Source: Allacma fusca
Taxonomy: Eukaryota; Arthropoda; Collembola; Symphypleona; Sminthuridae
NCBI GenBank assembly: GCA_947179485.1
Contig: OX359249.1
Location: forward strand, 3,844,001 to 3,908,000
DNA: 64,000 bases
Direction of reading: 5' to 3'
Below, piece after piece: positions 54,001 through 64,000 of the stretch. Each line of letters starts with the position of its first letter. The first letter of the stretch is position 1. A program made the position numbers and the translations under genes. The notes under the pieces were generated by a model. It did no database searches and was not told where the DNA came from. It saw nothing but the letters and a program-made list of their open reading frames with translations.

Positions 54001-54879
54001 TCAGCATTCCCATCCCGGCCGTGGGAGATTGTAGCGATGGATTTATTTTATGAGAAAGGCAAATGGTATATCTTGATGTGTGATTACTATTCAAGGTATC
54101 CTGAAGTAGCAATACTATCATCTTTAAAGACGGATGCAATTATTGCATTTTCCAAGAATGTCTTTGCAAGACATGGCATTCCTAGCATAGTACGGAGCGA
54201 CAATGGACCCCAATTTGAATCCGTTCATACTCACGAATTTCAAAAATTTGCCCAGGAATTTGAATTTGCACATGTAACATCAAGCCCAATGTATGCTCAA
54301 AGTAATGGTTTCATTGAGGCAATGGTTAAAACGATTAAGAATGGCATTAAGAAGAATTTGGACATGCAAAATTTGCTGCTCGAATACAGAGCCACTCCAT
54401 TATCAAATGGGTTTAGCCCCGCTGAACTACTTTTTGGCAGAAAGATCCGTACACGGTTACCACAGGCTCCCCAAGTATTGATGCCTAAAACTGTCCCTGC
54501 TGATGTAATGTTGAAGAAAGAGGCCAATCGAATTGAAAAGCAGACACAAAACTACAATGACTATCATGGCGTTAAAGAACTTCCTGTTCTTCAACCCGGA
54601 GAGAAAGTCTGGGTTCAAGACAAAAAGAAATGGGGAGAAGTGGTGAAGAAAACGGACATGCCACGGTCATATATTATTAGCACTCCAGATGGTCATTATA
54701 GAAGAAATCGTAAGATGTTAAATGCAGTGCCAGAATATCATGCCGAACCAGTAAATGAAACATCAGCTGAAATTAAAGAGGAGCCCTTGGAATCTTCTTC
54801 CACTAACATACAGGGATATGTTACCCGTACCGGGCGTGTTGTAAAAAAACCAGATTACTTGAATTATTATAAATTTTAA
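51022..54879 (+). CDS. Fused Gag-Pol polyprotein of the 4.4 kb gypsy element
   Basis: 1,285 residues in a single frame. The Gag part (1 to about 240) ends in two Cys-rich knuckles, one of the form CFKCGG...H...C and one clean CCHC (CNLCKRKGHWARVC). Protease has DPGA in place of the usual DSGA/DTGA (KLDPGADVTVI, about 297-308). The RT polymerase motif reads HTDD (near 576) where YxDD/FxDD is more usual. RNase H shows ADSSSYGLGAIL. Integrase has the HHCC finger (HAGHMG...CEQCVVC) and the core acids in MDLF, SDNGPQF and SNGFIEAM. The layout, a single fused ORF with no env, is like the Mag/K02A2.6 group. The ORF is intact and runs nearly to the 3' LTR. Confidence 0.93.
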   Translation: MGLDIKPPDQFSYSTPSEWPNWQRRFERFMKCLKITGSESKVHRLIYLMGDPADDILETFGLTDEEQKDYEKVTEKFDSYFMGRKNVIYERARFNIRVQLEGEPIDEFLTDLHRLSQHCEYQGLQDELIRDRIVVGVAEGKLSEKLQLEPDLTLEKAITMVRAYESVRKQQADLNKASNVHRMHSEKTSENDTKSSRDDKGKFDKNWCCFKCGGSRKHAKEQCPANNSQCNLCKRKGHWARVCKNAAKMKTQQTSNTQVDCVNEEYAFLGAVSSDINAISSRWSAEILIESFPLKVKLDPGADVTVIPYDFYTKCLKHLELKQSDRKLYGPCNTLVNTKGMFLGKLSYKGKHTETMIYVVENLQRALLGVNECEILGLVILVDSINKLSSSVDPHKDFPELFQGLGTLDGEYTIKLKSNAKPYALSQPRRVPLALMTKLKNALDKMLDMRVIEKVNEPTEWCAPCVCVLKSNGDIRVCSDFTELNKSVERENYPMPIVEHSLAKMSGAVMFSKLDQNNGFWQAKLNSKSKLLTTFITPFGRFCYLRVPFGISSAPEYFNKQISEMLLDLTGVCNHTDDTCVWGKSVHEHDSNLQQVLQRFREKGVTLNAEKCAFGVAEIRFLGHKINTTGIHIDDEKLKAIAEMKPPRDEDEVRSFIGFVTYLARFIPNLSSIMAPLNNLLNKKFYWGNDENTSYNRVIQILTSRPVLAIFDLNKQTIISADSSSYGLGAILRQMQHDDTIRIVACASRTLTKTEKGYAQIEKEALACAWGCERFRDFITGIDFTLETDHKPLISIMKTKVLDELSPRLQRFRMRLMRYTYNIVYVPGKELIPADVLSRKPREDFTKEDLEEEVEAHVSMLVSNIPATEKKLQEILHAQELDPTCKILRTYIYEGWPREKILGSDMKPFYIVRDDLSIQHGLIMRNCRLFIPSELRHDILQRIHAGHMGIGKCRARAKESVWWPGISGQIKNICEQCVVCTQHKLNRCEPLMPSAFPSRPWEIVAMDLFYEKGKWYILMCDYYSRYPEVAILSSLKTDAIIAFSKNVFARHGIPSIVRSDNGPQFESVHTHEFQKFAQEFEFAHVTSSPMYAQSNGFIEAMVKTIKNGIKKNLDMQNLLLEYRATPLSNGFSPAELLFGRKIRTRLPQAPQVLMPKTVPADVMLKKEANRIEKQTQNYNDYHGVKELPVLQPGEKVWVQDKKKWGEVVKKTDMPRSYIISTPDGHYRRNRKMLNAVPEYHAEPVNETSAEIKEEPLESSSTNIQGYVTRTGRVVKKPDYLNYYKF

Positions 54880-54914
54880 AAGTTGAGTATTTAACCTATA
54901 CTAAGAAAGGGAGA

Positions 54915-55118
54915 TGTGTTGGTATGTGGGAGTTCAGGATTACGGGAATGCCATTCCACACATACTACACTCCTGATGAAACATAAATGTAAGATGATCA
55001 TTTAGTCAGACTTTACTTCTCAAGCTATAAACATATCTTAATAAAGATACTTCTGCTCTATCTAATTTCATGCGTTATTCGGCTCCATACAAATACATAT
55101 AAAGTACATATCATTACA
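54915..55118 (+). repeat. 3' LTR of the 4.4 kb gypsy element
   Basis: Identical by eye to the 5' LTR, preceded by the polypurine tract at about 54903-54914, and followed by the GTTAG duplication (55119-55123). Confidence 0.95.
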
Positions 55119-55457
55119 GTTAGTAAATGCTCTAATAATATTTATTAATAATTGATGTATTTAACGCAAACAAAATTATTATTTACGAAATAATTGATAA
55201 GTCGGTTTCCAATAAAAATGTCTCTCCGAAACACGTGCGGGTTTTTTAATGTGATGCTTTACTAGCTGCATTTTTTAATGGGATATGCAAACAAATTCGT
55301 TGCACGTGAATCATTTAAATCGCGATTCAAGGCATTTCGCGTGATTTCATTCATGAACTGAATTGAATGAAATGATTTAATTCATGTTTTGAATTGAATC
55401 AAAAAATGATGAATCAGAATTGAATTGAATTGAATCGAATGGAGGTCACACCCCTAA

Positions 55458-56228
55458 GCCATTCAGCCATTTATGGTAATTTGTACTCGCGAACCTACAA
55501 CGCGCGTTTAGGAGAGAGAACGAAGTTTTAAAATTCTTCTTTGTTCGTGCTATCACACTCATTTTATAGTATTAAGATGTTAACGTCAATAAAAGCTCAA
55601 ACCTCTGTAATGACATATGACAATGACATTCCCCAGCGCCAATAGCAAAATAGTTGTCAGGGCACACGGGTTACACCAAAACCGGGGTTTCCACATTACC
55701 ATAACATAATAAATATCGTGTAGCAATGTGCTTTTATCACTCCAAGAAGTACTCCGATAAGTTCATATCATTTGACATGGCAGAAGCCATTCCCAGCATG
55801 TAACAGTGTTAGACTTTTTCTCAGAATCCTGGAACTGGTGTCAATAAGCCCGGGGAACGCGGCCACGATTCGTGTGCCTTCGATACCTTACCCACATTGG
55901 ACCAAGGGAACAGAGTGACTATAGAATGAACAGGATAACTGTCGATCACTACTATGATCCCGATATTATTGTACTTCGGCACTAATCCCCTGCTCCAAGT
56001 CTTGTCACCCCCGAAAGCCCAAGAGTTGTTGGAATACGGAGTCTGAGAGACTTCCTTGGTGTCCTGCTGTTTACACGTTTGGTTTACCAACTGTTGTTTG
56101 TATTTCCTAAAACATGCCTTTGTGTGCCATTTTGGGGTCCGGTGATTATGAATTTGAAACCATTTTGACTCGGAAATGGTTAGATTTGGATATGCGGCGG
56201 GTGGAAACCTGGTGTTATCTTATCTTGA
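55458..56228. other. Unannotated stretch before the non-LTR element
   Basis: About 770 bases. It begins with another copy of the GCGCGTTTAGGAGAGAGAAC block (about 55502-55535). An antisense ORF of 89 codons at 55821-56090 has protein-like composition but is not recognised; it may be an exon or chance. Confidence 0.45.
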
Positions 56229-56240
56229 GATCTCTGGATC

Positions 56241-57446
56241 TTGGTTCAAGAGCCATACGTTTACAAAGGTAAAGTCCGCGGGTGGGGGTGGGCGAACAGG
56301 GTGGTGGTAGGGGGTGGTGACAGAGAGTCACCACGAACCTGCATCATCCTCTCCAGAACCATCCAAGCCTCCTTGATAAATGAATACTGTGATAGAGACA
56401 ACACAGTTATTAGAACTATGTGGCAAAGGCAACCTGTAATAGTTGCCTCCGTGTACATGCCGCATGGGATACCTGTAGGACTCCACCCATCGGAGAAACT
56501 ACAGGGACTTGTAAGGCATTGCAGCGAAAACAAAATACCACTACTTATTGGGACTGATGCTAACTCACACCATACGGAGTGGGGGAGCACAGATACCAAT
56601 GAGAGAGGGGAAGCTCTCATGGACTTTATTGTTGAGAATGACCTAACAATTGAGAACGTGGGTAGTGCACCCACTTTTGTAACTCGAGTCAGGAGGGAAG
56701 TGCTTGACATTACCCTTACAAACCAATGGGCTCACGATCTGGTTCGAAACTGGCGGGTTTCGTCAGATCAGAGCGGATCGGACCATAGGTATATCAGATT
56801 CAAAATGCGATCGAGCAATACAAATCGATCTTATAACAAGAACATTAAAAATACGGACTGGAGAACCTATACCAGGGAACTCACAGAGGAACTTGGGAGG
56901 ATCAAAGGTCCGATACATGCAACTCCTTTGGGGATTGAAAATCGCACAAAGGAGATATACTATGCCCTGAAGAAAAGTTTCGATCTGGCCACTCCGAGCA
57001 CAAGGGAGCATCCGAACAGGAAGGCGATACCTTGGTGGACGAGTGAACTCACTACTTTAAGGAAGGAGACGAGAGTAGCCTTCAAGAATCTAGGTCCAGT
57101 TAGGAATGATGAGCACTGGGAAGTATATAGACGATCCAGGAACAATTACAATTCGGCAGTCAAGATGGCCAAAAGGGAATCGTGGAGGAAATTCTGTGAG
57201 AACCTGGAGGACCTTCCGGCAACTGCAAGAGCATACAAATGTATAAAAACGGATGGGAGAAGGGAGCCAAGCGGGATTCAGGCACCGGGAGGAGCTCTGT
57301 ACAGCGACCCGGGGCAATACTGGACAACCTACTGGCATACCACTTCCCAGAAGATACTAGCTTCGAACAATGCAGGGGTTCGTTGGACCTGGTCGAAGCA
57401 GGACACTGTGACTGGTTGGACGAGAGGGCGGTCGTCAGAGCACTGA
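56241..57446 (+). pseudogene. Endonuclease part of the non-LTR element ORF2 (broken)
   Basis: About 400 codons. The meaningful part runs to about 57300. After that the frame reads nonsense, and the true continuation (ILDNLLAYHFPEDTS...SFKPLKSPGPDAIYP) lies in another frame to about 57560. It would nick target DNA to prime reverse transcription. The missing N-terminus and frameshift make it inactive. Confidence 0.8.
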
Positions 57447-57563
57447 CCTCCTTCAAACCACTCAAATCTCCTGGCCCGGATGCGATATATCCGGCAATGT
57501 TGAAGAACGGGGGCATTGCTCTTGCGCACCATCTTCACTTGCTGTTTACAGCCTGTTTAAAAA

Positions 57564-59771
57564 TTGGGTGTCCCAAAGGTATGGAGGGAAGCCCGGGTGG
57601 TATTTTTACCAAAACCAGGCAAGAGCGATTACAGCCATGCAAATGCATGGAGACCTGTATCTCTCACCTCCTTTCTTCTGAAGACTCTGGAGAAAGTTGT
57701 TGATGAACACTTGAGGACGAGCAACTTAATATCGAGACTCAAGGCGAATCATCAATTTGCATATATGAGGGGCTGCTCCGTAGAGGCGGCACTGCATAGA
57801 ATAATTACTCCAATTGAGAGTGCACTGGGAAGTTCAGAAATAGCCCTCGGAGCCTTTGTGGATGTAGAGGGGGCTTTTAATAATCTCTTTTTGTCGGCAT
57901 TCCGGGATGCCCTAGAGAGGTTCCAAATCTCAGGAGATTTGAAAAGATGGATACTGTTTATGCTCTATAACAGGACAGTCTTTTCAGAACTCAACGGTAA
58001 AAAAGTATACAGGCAAGTTACTAGGGGATGTCCTCAGGGAGGTGTTTTGTCCCCCCTTATGTGGAACCTAGTAATAGACGAATTGCTGTCAAAACTTGCG
58101 ATGATCCCGGGACTTCTTTCGCAGGCATTTGCTGACGATGTCGCAATGCTTGTGAGAGGAAAAGATACTGGGACCATCGTGGATATACTGGAGTGTGGAA
58201 TCTCGGCAATAGCGGAGTCGTGTCCCGCTCGTGGTCTTAAGCTAAATGCAGGCAAAACGGAAATAATTCCGTTCACTCGGAAAAGGAAGGTGGGACTCAG
58301 GATTATCTCCATTGGGGAAACCACACTCGAGTATAAGACGTCGGCAAAGTACTTGGGAGTCTTACTCGACAGCAAACTCCTAATGACGGAGCACTGGAGA
58401 GATAAGAGCAACAAGGCCACTTCCGCGCTAGGCTATAGCAGGAGGATGGTTGGTCGGAACTGGGGGCTCACTCCTAATCGAATGCTTTGGATCTACACCG
58501 CAGTTATCAGGCCAATCATCGAGTATGGTGCTTTCGCTTGGATCGGTTCAGCTAATAAGACTACCTGTCTGGGGGCACTGAACAAGTTGCAGTACCAGGC
58601 GGGACTGCTCATCACGGGAGCCATGCGGGGGACTCCAAGGGAGGCCATAGAGTGCTTAACTGGATTGACCCCCATAGCCATACATCTGAAAGGCGTGGCG
58701 ATTTCTACGATGCACAGGCTGAGGGCTAATGGGCATTGGAGGTATGATGGACTAACCCGGGGACATGCAAAACAGTGTACCGGGCTGGGGATCAATATAC
58801 CGGAATTGCAATTGCCCTCAGACAATTGTATTTTCATGGTTAATAGGAATTACGGAATTAATCTCAGGAGTAGGGAAGACTGGAAACAGGAAGACCTCTC
58901 GCTGAGACACAGGGAACACATAAACTGCTATACGGACGGGTCCAAAGGAGATGACGACCTGGCTGGAAGCGGGGTATATATTGTTGAAGGGGGAGAGGAC
59001 ATTCACATGTCTTCATACCCTTTGGGGAAATATGCTACTGTTTTTCAGAGCGAATGCTTTGCGGCCCTTCAGGCAGCTTATTGGCTTTTAGAAAGAGGAG
59101 TAGAGGGAAGAGAGATCTACCTCTACTCCGATAGTAAAAGCATGTTGGAGTCATTGGAAAATGGCTGTATAAGATCTCTTATTCTAAAAGAATGTCACGA
59201 CAAACTACAGGCACTGGCAGAGGTGAACCGGGTAACCTTTGGGTGGATACCGGGGCACTCGGGTCTCGTAGGCAACGTGAAAGCAGATGAGATGGCAAGG
59301 AGAGCTACAAGACGGGGAACTAGTAGGGTGGGCATAGGCCCGGAACCTACAGTACCCATCTCTTCCTCCGTGGTTAATATAGCAATCAGGGGGTGGAAGA
59401 GGGCAGAACACGTCAGGTGTTGGAACCTTTCCTCGATTAAATCAAAGAAATTTATCTCAGGACCCAAGTGGGGAACAGAGAGTATAGTGGGGGTAAGCAG
59501 GCGGGCAACTAGACTGCTTACCTATGCATATACGGGGTTTGGACCCACCAACGCGCATATGCATAAACTGAAAGGTGTAGGAGCCACATGCTCATGCAAA
59601 CTGGCCGATGAGACAATGGAGCATATCATTTGTGAATGCCCTCTCTATATCGGTCAGAGGTTGGTTCATCTACATCATGGCATAGCATCTTGGCATATGG
59701 TCACGCAAGAAGCTTCCCACCGTAATCTTGTAGCCTTTCTCATGGCTACAAGAAGGTTGGGCAAAAGCTGA
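57564..59771 (+). pseudogene. Reverse transcriptase and RNase H part of the non-LTR element ORF2 (separated by frameshift)
   Basis: 735 open codons from just after the second frameshift. They contain most RT fingers, palm (FADD) and thumb, then RNase H and the terminal Cys/His finger. The first RT block lies upstream in a different frame. The long clean frame suggests that the inactivating lesions are few and recent. Confidence 0.85.
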
Positions 59772-61333
59772 AAGTAACTGCATCTGGGCGAGCGCAATAA
59801 GTCTCTGGCTTGAGCGCCTCCAAAGGAAATCCAAATTATGGATAGACTTTGGTCCCTACAAATACATACATATCTTGAGATATCTGTAATATTTTGACAG
59901 TTCATATTGTGACAGCTAAAACTAATATTTTTTTTCAGCTGCTAATTTATTCTTCGAACATATTGTCTATGTAATACAAAATGGGAACTGACAGGCTGAT
60001 GAACTCTACAATTATTAGTATTTGACTAAATCAAAGCTACAAGAAGGGATGACGGATAAAATTAAAACTTGGGAAAGGCTGATCGGTGGATGTTGGCGGA
60101 TAACTCCCTTGTGTATATTATGGACCGATTATGTACTTCGTGCCGAGAAAGCCAACCGGGTATTTTTCGACTGCGGTAAAACCCGTCTGCATTATGGGCC
60201 GAAAGCCGAACAAATGAGAAAGTCTAGCTTAGCATGGGGAAAAATGATACTCAACAACCAAAGTTTCTCTCAAGAAATGAGTGTGCTCACCGGCTGGTGA
60301 ACAACTCTATACATTTTGTAACCTACGGTTGTTTAGTAGGGACTTTTATTGACCTTGTTTGTTTTTATTATGCTTGTAAACATTTGTCTTATAGCTATAT
60401 ACGTAAACTAAATGTCATTGTGCCTTCCCATATAATACCTATATACATACACTATTTAGCCCAGTTTAGCTTAGAAGTTCAACCGCCGGTCACTGGATAA
60501 ATTGTTTTATTAGGCCCAAATTAATTTTTCCATTTTTTTGCAATCCAGGAGTTTCTTCGAGCTAAAAGGGACATCTGTTTCTAAAACTAACAGCACAAAT
60601 AATACACTAAAGGCGTACTTACTAATTTTAAGTACTAACAAAAACTACCAGACTCTTATTTCTCCTTCTAATAATAATTATATGACGTCAAGACTTTGTA
60701 CACATAATGAGTGCAGGTGTCATGTACATATACTTACATACATAGGTTGCAGAAGTTTTTATGTCCAAAGAATACGGTACAGAAAAACTTACAAAATACC
60801 CTCCTTGCTGATTCAAGTCTCCAACGTGGAGTAAACTTGTGTAGAACCCTAATTTGTAGAATTTTACTGCACGCAAATATGATTCCACCCTATATCGCCT
60901 GCAATAACTTCCGAAAAAATCTGGAGCACTGTAGTACTTAAATAGGCGTGCGTATAAGTTGTAAACAGAATAGACTCACAAGTCAAAAGTGTAGATAAAC
61001 CTTTTTAGGTATACAGGTTATTTTTACGATTAGTTGACAATTTTGCAAATATTGTAATTTTATGCAATGTAAACTTTCTATTTCCTATAAAACAACGCGT
61101 ACTGAGTATTTTCTGCTATTCTTATAGGGATCAAAATATTAGGTCATTCTCATTTTTATTAATATACAGGATTATTGAGTTGCAAATTGTTTCCTATGCC
61201 TAAAGATGTAGAGATATCTCCCTGTGATAGTTTGCGACTTTAATTTTTTTTAAACTATTTCTTACGTCCGTTTGCACTGTTTGCAGCAAATCTCAAATCG
61301 CTCCCACTGGCCTGCAATAGTTCTCGTCTCTCC
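59772..61333. other. Mostly non-coding; two exon-like ORFs of unknown identity
   Basis: After the LINE, a T-run plus CAG (about 59931-59939) resembles a splice acceptor and is followed by a short open stretch ending NLFFEHIVYVIQNGN then stop. A 92-codon ORF at 60022-60300 has a protein-like, aromatic- and Lys-rich composition (for example WGKMILNNQSFSQEMSVLTGW) but only a TTG start. I recognise no family. No other feature is seen to 61333. Confidence 0.35.
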
Positions 61334-62200
61334 TTGTATACTATGTGGAAGGGTCGGAAGCAATTAGGGAGACTCAGCAACTTATTGAAATGTTTCTTAG
61401 GATACGATCGGATGTTGGAACAAAATAGGAGTAAGAAACAAAAGTTTTTCCAAAGACTCTTCTTTTATGACATCTCTGCCAATCTTCCTGTCACCAGCTA
61501 TAGGAGATGGATTAAAGTTAGTATAATATTTATTCCAGTTTTCCCCCATTCCTGTACCTATTTGACTAATTATTTCAGCTGTTGAAGAACCCTCTTAGGA
61601 ATCACTGCATGATAATCCTCGTATGACCAATTTATCTTCATTACCACGGGATGTGGGCAATGGGATTTCTGGATGGATGGATGGACTGTGAGAGATTTTC
61701 TATATCCAAGTTTGCTATAAAGCAAATTGCAATCGGTCATAAAGCGGAGAACGAAATGTCAGGTTTTTTAAAAGTAAAAGAATATAATTATTCAAGAAAA
61801 TTATTTTTACTGGTCAATTCTTCATTCTTAATCCAAAATGTTTTTGGAATTTAATGTGTGAAATATCAAGGTACAGATAGAGAGGTCACTTACCTGTGGT
61901 ACTATTTAGGATTTCGACACTTTCCCTAAGGGGGACTAGGCAAACTGCACTCGAGTTACTTGAGATCTGAGATACTCTAGGCGCGCAAGGTGTAAGTTTT
62001 GTTTGGATCCAGGAGTGCCATCTATACGTCTTACCTTTCTTGTTTGGAAAATCGCTCATAACTTCTGGGTTTTCCAACAAATTGCTTTGAAAATAATTCC
62101 GGTGGATATGCAATACAATTCTGTACAAAAATATCCGTCCACAATTGTCTAGCATGATTAGATCCTGGAAAACCTCGGTTGGCAAACGTTATTGACCACT
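61334..62200. other. Possible unidentified exons on both strands
   Basis: On the plus strand, 61334 to about 61518 reads like an exon (RKQLGRLSNLLKCFLGYDRM and on to TSYRRWIK) ending at a GTTAGT donor-like site. On the minus strand, about 62185-62032 reads TEVFQDLIMLDNCGRIFLYR and continues to a GTAAGA donor-like site. Neither can be joined to other exons or assigned to a family. Confidence 0.3.
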
Positions 62201-64000
62201 CCGTAGAAACAAAAATATGTAATTGTAATTAAATAAATTAAAAAATAATTAATAAATAATTTATTGAAACCCCTATAGAACCGAAAATGTTTATGTTTTA
62301 GGGTCAGCTCATGTAATCACAACAAAGTATATGTCTCCCCTCCAGTAATCTTCTTTCAACATTCAATGGGTCAAAAAAATCTCACAATCAGGCCGATACT
62401 GTGGGGTGTAATGGAACAAACCCAATGCCATTGGACGAAACTTTGCGGAAAATATTTTTCTTAAATGACCTTTTCTGTTAAAATTATGTGTCCAGAGATA
62501 CAATTTCTTTCTTTCTTTTAAATAGGTAATAATAATTAAATACTACAGGTAGCTACACTTAAAATATAAATTCATAATGTGAATATATGCAGCTTTTCAA
62601 AATCCCACAACCATTATTCAATTCAATAAGCGTGAAAATGCAAATATGTATGCAGTAGATCAATGGAAATGTTGATTGCAACAAAAAAAATCAATGCAAC
62701 GAATATAGACAAGTAGCCAATTCGGATACAGTACAGTGACTTCAGTCAGTATTTAATATTAGCTCTTTTTATTTTAAATCGGTGGGAGCGAATATTTAGC
62801 TCAAAAGCAGTATTTTGGCGATTACATGCCATCAGTATGTTTTATACGTTCTCTTCACATTCAAGGTCACAAGTCACAATCAATAACAAACATATTTCCT
62901 AATAAAAATTGATCTTTAAAATTACACAAAATGTTCAAATTCACAGTTCATTTTTCTAGTACTATTTTGTATGGGAAGCTCTTTTGTGTTCCCTTGCGCT
63001 GAACGCTCGAAAGCATTGGCTTTATAGCAAAGCATTTATAACTGCCGTCGACAATTCATCCCCTCTAGAGATGCAAGAAACAAAAGTTCCAACGAAAGAA
63101 TCCCCGGCCCCTTCAGTGACCATAACCATGACCTTTGGTACTAGAAATATCTCATAAGATGTACGAGAGTTGTCCCACATTAGCGCTCCATCCGATCCCA
63201 AAGTTAAAATTATGTTAGTGCAACCAAGCTCCTTAGTTTTGCGAAAACTTTGTTTTTTCGTTTAAAAACATTGTGAAAGGAATGATTTACCGAGAATTCA
63301 CGAAATGAAGTCCATAAAAATTGAGCCCACTACAGTTACTAGTTACATCAGTCATTTTGCATTTAGATAAGGCCAGCATGACTTCTTTCCTTTAGTAAAT
63401 TTCTTTTGCAGAATTGCAGTTTTATGGCTCAGTGTATGGATGTACTAAAATGCTTGAAATTTTAAGTGTGAGTAATTGTACTGGTAACTTTTGTAATTTT
63501 TACTACTACAGATTTCAAATGTAGGTTAAGCATATCTAACTGACGGTATTAACATCAATAATAATTGGCTACAGTTGCATACGGGCCGACTGGCGCGGCT
63601 CCATGTTAAAAAATGATGTTGCAAGTTGCAATGCCATTTTAATCTTTTGTCGTTATGCATAAAACGGATTTTTATTATCACAGTTGATTCAAATAATATT
63701 AAACATTGTATGTATGAAAAGGATTAACATCGCGAGTCGTCTATTTCGATGTATAACTAATTGCATAAGATTTGACAACTAGTACCAAAAATAAATAATG
63801 CTTCCTGGTAAACTTAGAATACCAGAGTGAATGATTATGCTTCCATACATTTTTACATACTTATTTATATTTAGAAATAAAAGCACAAGTAAAAAGAAGT
63901 GTATTGTCTTGTAAATAATTTCTCCTTGGTTGTAACACTCATAAGTTAACAATTATTCTGGAACAGAAAGTACACTGAATAAAGTATACGTACACATAAC
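62201..64000. other. No recognisable features
   Basis: About 1.8 kb of AT-rich sequence to the right edge. I see no coding exon, RNA gene or repeat that I can support. Confidence 0.5.

Larger units (their letters stand above)
50726..55118 (+). mobile_element. Complete gypsy/Mag-like LTR retrotransposon, 4.4 kb
   Basis: It has 204 bp LTRs (50726-50929 and 54915-55118) that appear identical, each TG...CA, and perfect 5-bp target duplications (GTTAG). A primer-binding site starting TGGTGGCAGCGG lies directly after the 5' LTR (50930). A polypurine tract (AAGAAAGGGAGA) lies before the 3' LTR. It carries one uninterrupted Gag-Pol ORF. Everything needed for a very recent, potentially active insertion is present. 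Confidence 0.95.
50461..55457. mobile_element. Older AT-rich inverted-repeat element, interrupted by a gypsy insertion
   Basis: Two arms, 50461-50720 and 55124-55457, flank the gypsy element. They are inverted with respect to each other: TAGAGGTCCC then repeated ATTCAATTC words on the left, and the complement of TAGGGGTGTGACC with the same ATTCAATTC words on the right. The TAGGGGTG-like tips suggest a hAT-type non-autonomous element. No matching target duplication was found at the outer edges, so the boundaries are approximate. Confidence 0.5.
56229..59771 (+). mobile_element. Non-LTR retrotransposon (endonuclease + RT + RNase H), 5'-truncated and frameshifted
   Basis: ORF2 of an R1/I/Jockey-like LINE. 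The APE-type endonuclease starts mid-domain (QEPYVYKGKV, 56247) and shows GTDANSHHTEW and SDHR. It lacks the N-terminal catalytic portion, so the copy is 5'-truncated. The RT has LPKPGKSDY, FVDVEGAFNN, the catalytic FADD (58128-58139) and PQGGVLSP. An RNase H domain follows (YTDGSKG, about 58930; SDSKSML; GWIPGHSG), and a C-terminal CxC-H-CxC-type finger (CSCKL...HIICEC). The frame moves from 0 to +2 around 57300 and back around 57565, so at least two frameshifts break the ORF. No poly-A tail is evident after the stop. Confidence 0.88.

Noticed and set aside
55821-56090. 89-codon minus-strand ORF before the LINE, kept only as a note
   Set aside because: Plausible composition, but no splice context, homologue or partner exon.

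Overview
The window looks like nuclear DNA from an arthropod. The host genes have many short GT-AG introns, the non-coding DNA is AT-rich, and transposons are nested in it. The gene set (secreted chloride-dependent alpha-amylase, RDS/ROM1-like tetraspanin, DUF229 membrane protein, glycolipid transfer protein, YIL108W-type metallopeptidase) would fit a springtail or another hexapod, but I cannot name a species.

1-22886 is the 3' part of one enormous Ty3/gypsy-type LTR element. Gag is open through the left edge. It is followed by a 2,396-codon Pol, a cluster of small overlapping ORFs, a 2,189-codon ORF3 with a hydrophobic segment and envelope-like features, a small signal-peptide/transmembrane ORF4, a 2.7 kb non-coding tail, a polypurine tract and a 569 bp 3' LTR. 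The 5' LTR and primer site lie outside the window. The long uninterrupted ORFs suggest a young or functional copy. Under the disordered C-terminal tail of Pol, the +1 frame carries five consecutive ATG-initiated short ORFs that all read as leucine-heptad coiled coils, followed by a stop/start ATGA overlap. I regard this as the most interesting signal in the window.

22887-45044 holds host genes. On the + strand are a 12-exon alpha-amylase and a 5-exon tetraspanin. On the - strand are a DUF229 gene, a complete 5-exon GLTP gene with all recognised glycolipid head-group residues, and a 4-exon HExxH metallopeptidase. Between the tetraspanin and DUF229 genes are a 6 x 37 bp tandem array and two diverged 335 bp direct repeats.

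45045-59771 is a repeat-rich stretch. It contains a GC-rich hAT-like non-autonomous element, a broken intronless copy of the dynein-assembly gene DNAAF4/DYX1C1, a 177 bp hAT-type MITE and a 4.4 kb gypsy/Mag-like retrotransposon. The last has identical 204 bp LTRs and a GTTAG target duplication, and is inserted into an older AT-rich inverted-repeat element. A frameshifted, 5'-truncated non-LTR retrotransposon (endonuclease, RT, RNase H) follows. 59772-64000 is mostly empty, with a few exon-like ORFs that I could not identify.

Exon boundaries were inferred by eye from reading frame, GT-AG sites and family conservation. I saw no tRNA, rRNA or CRISPR.
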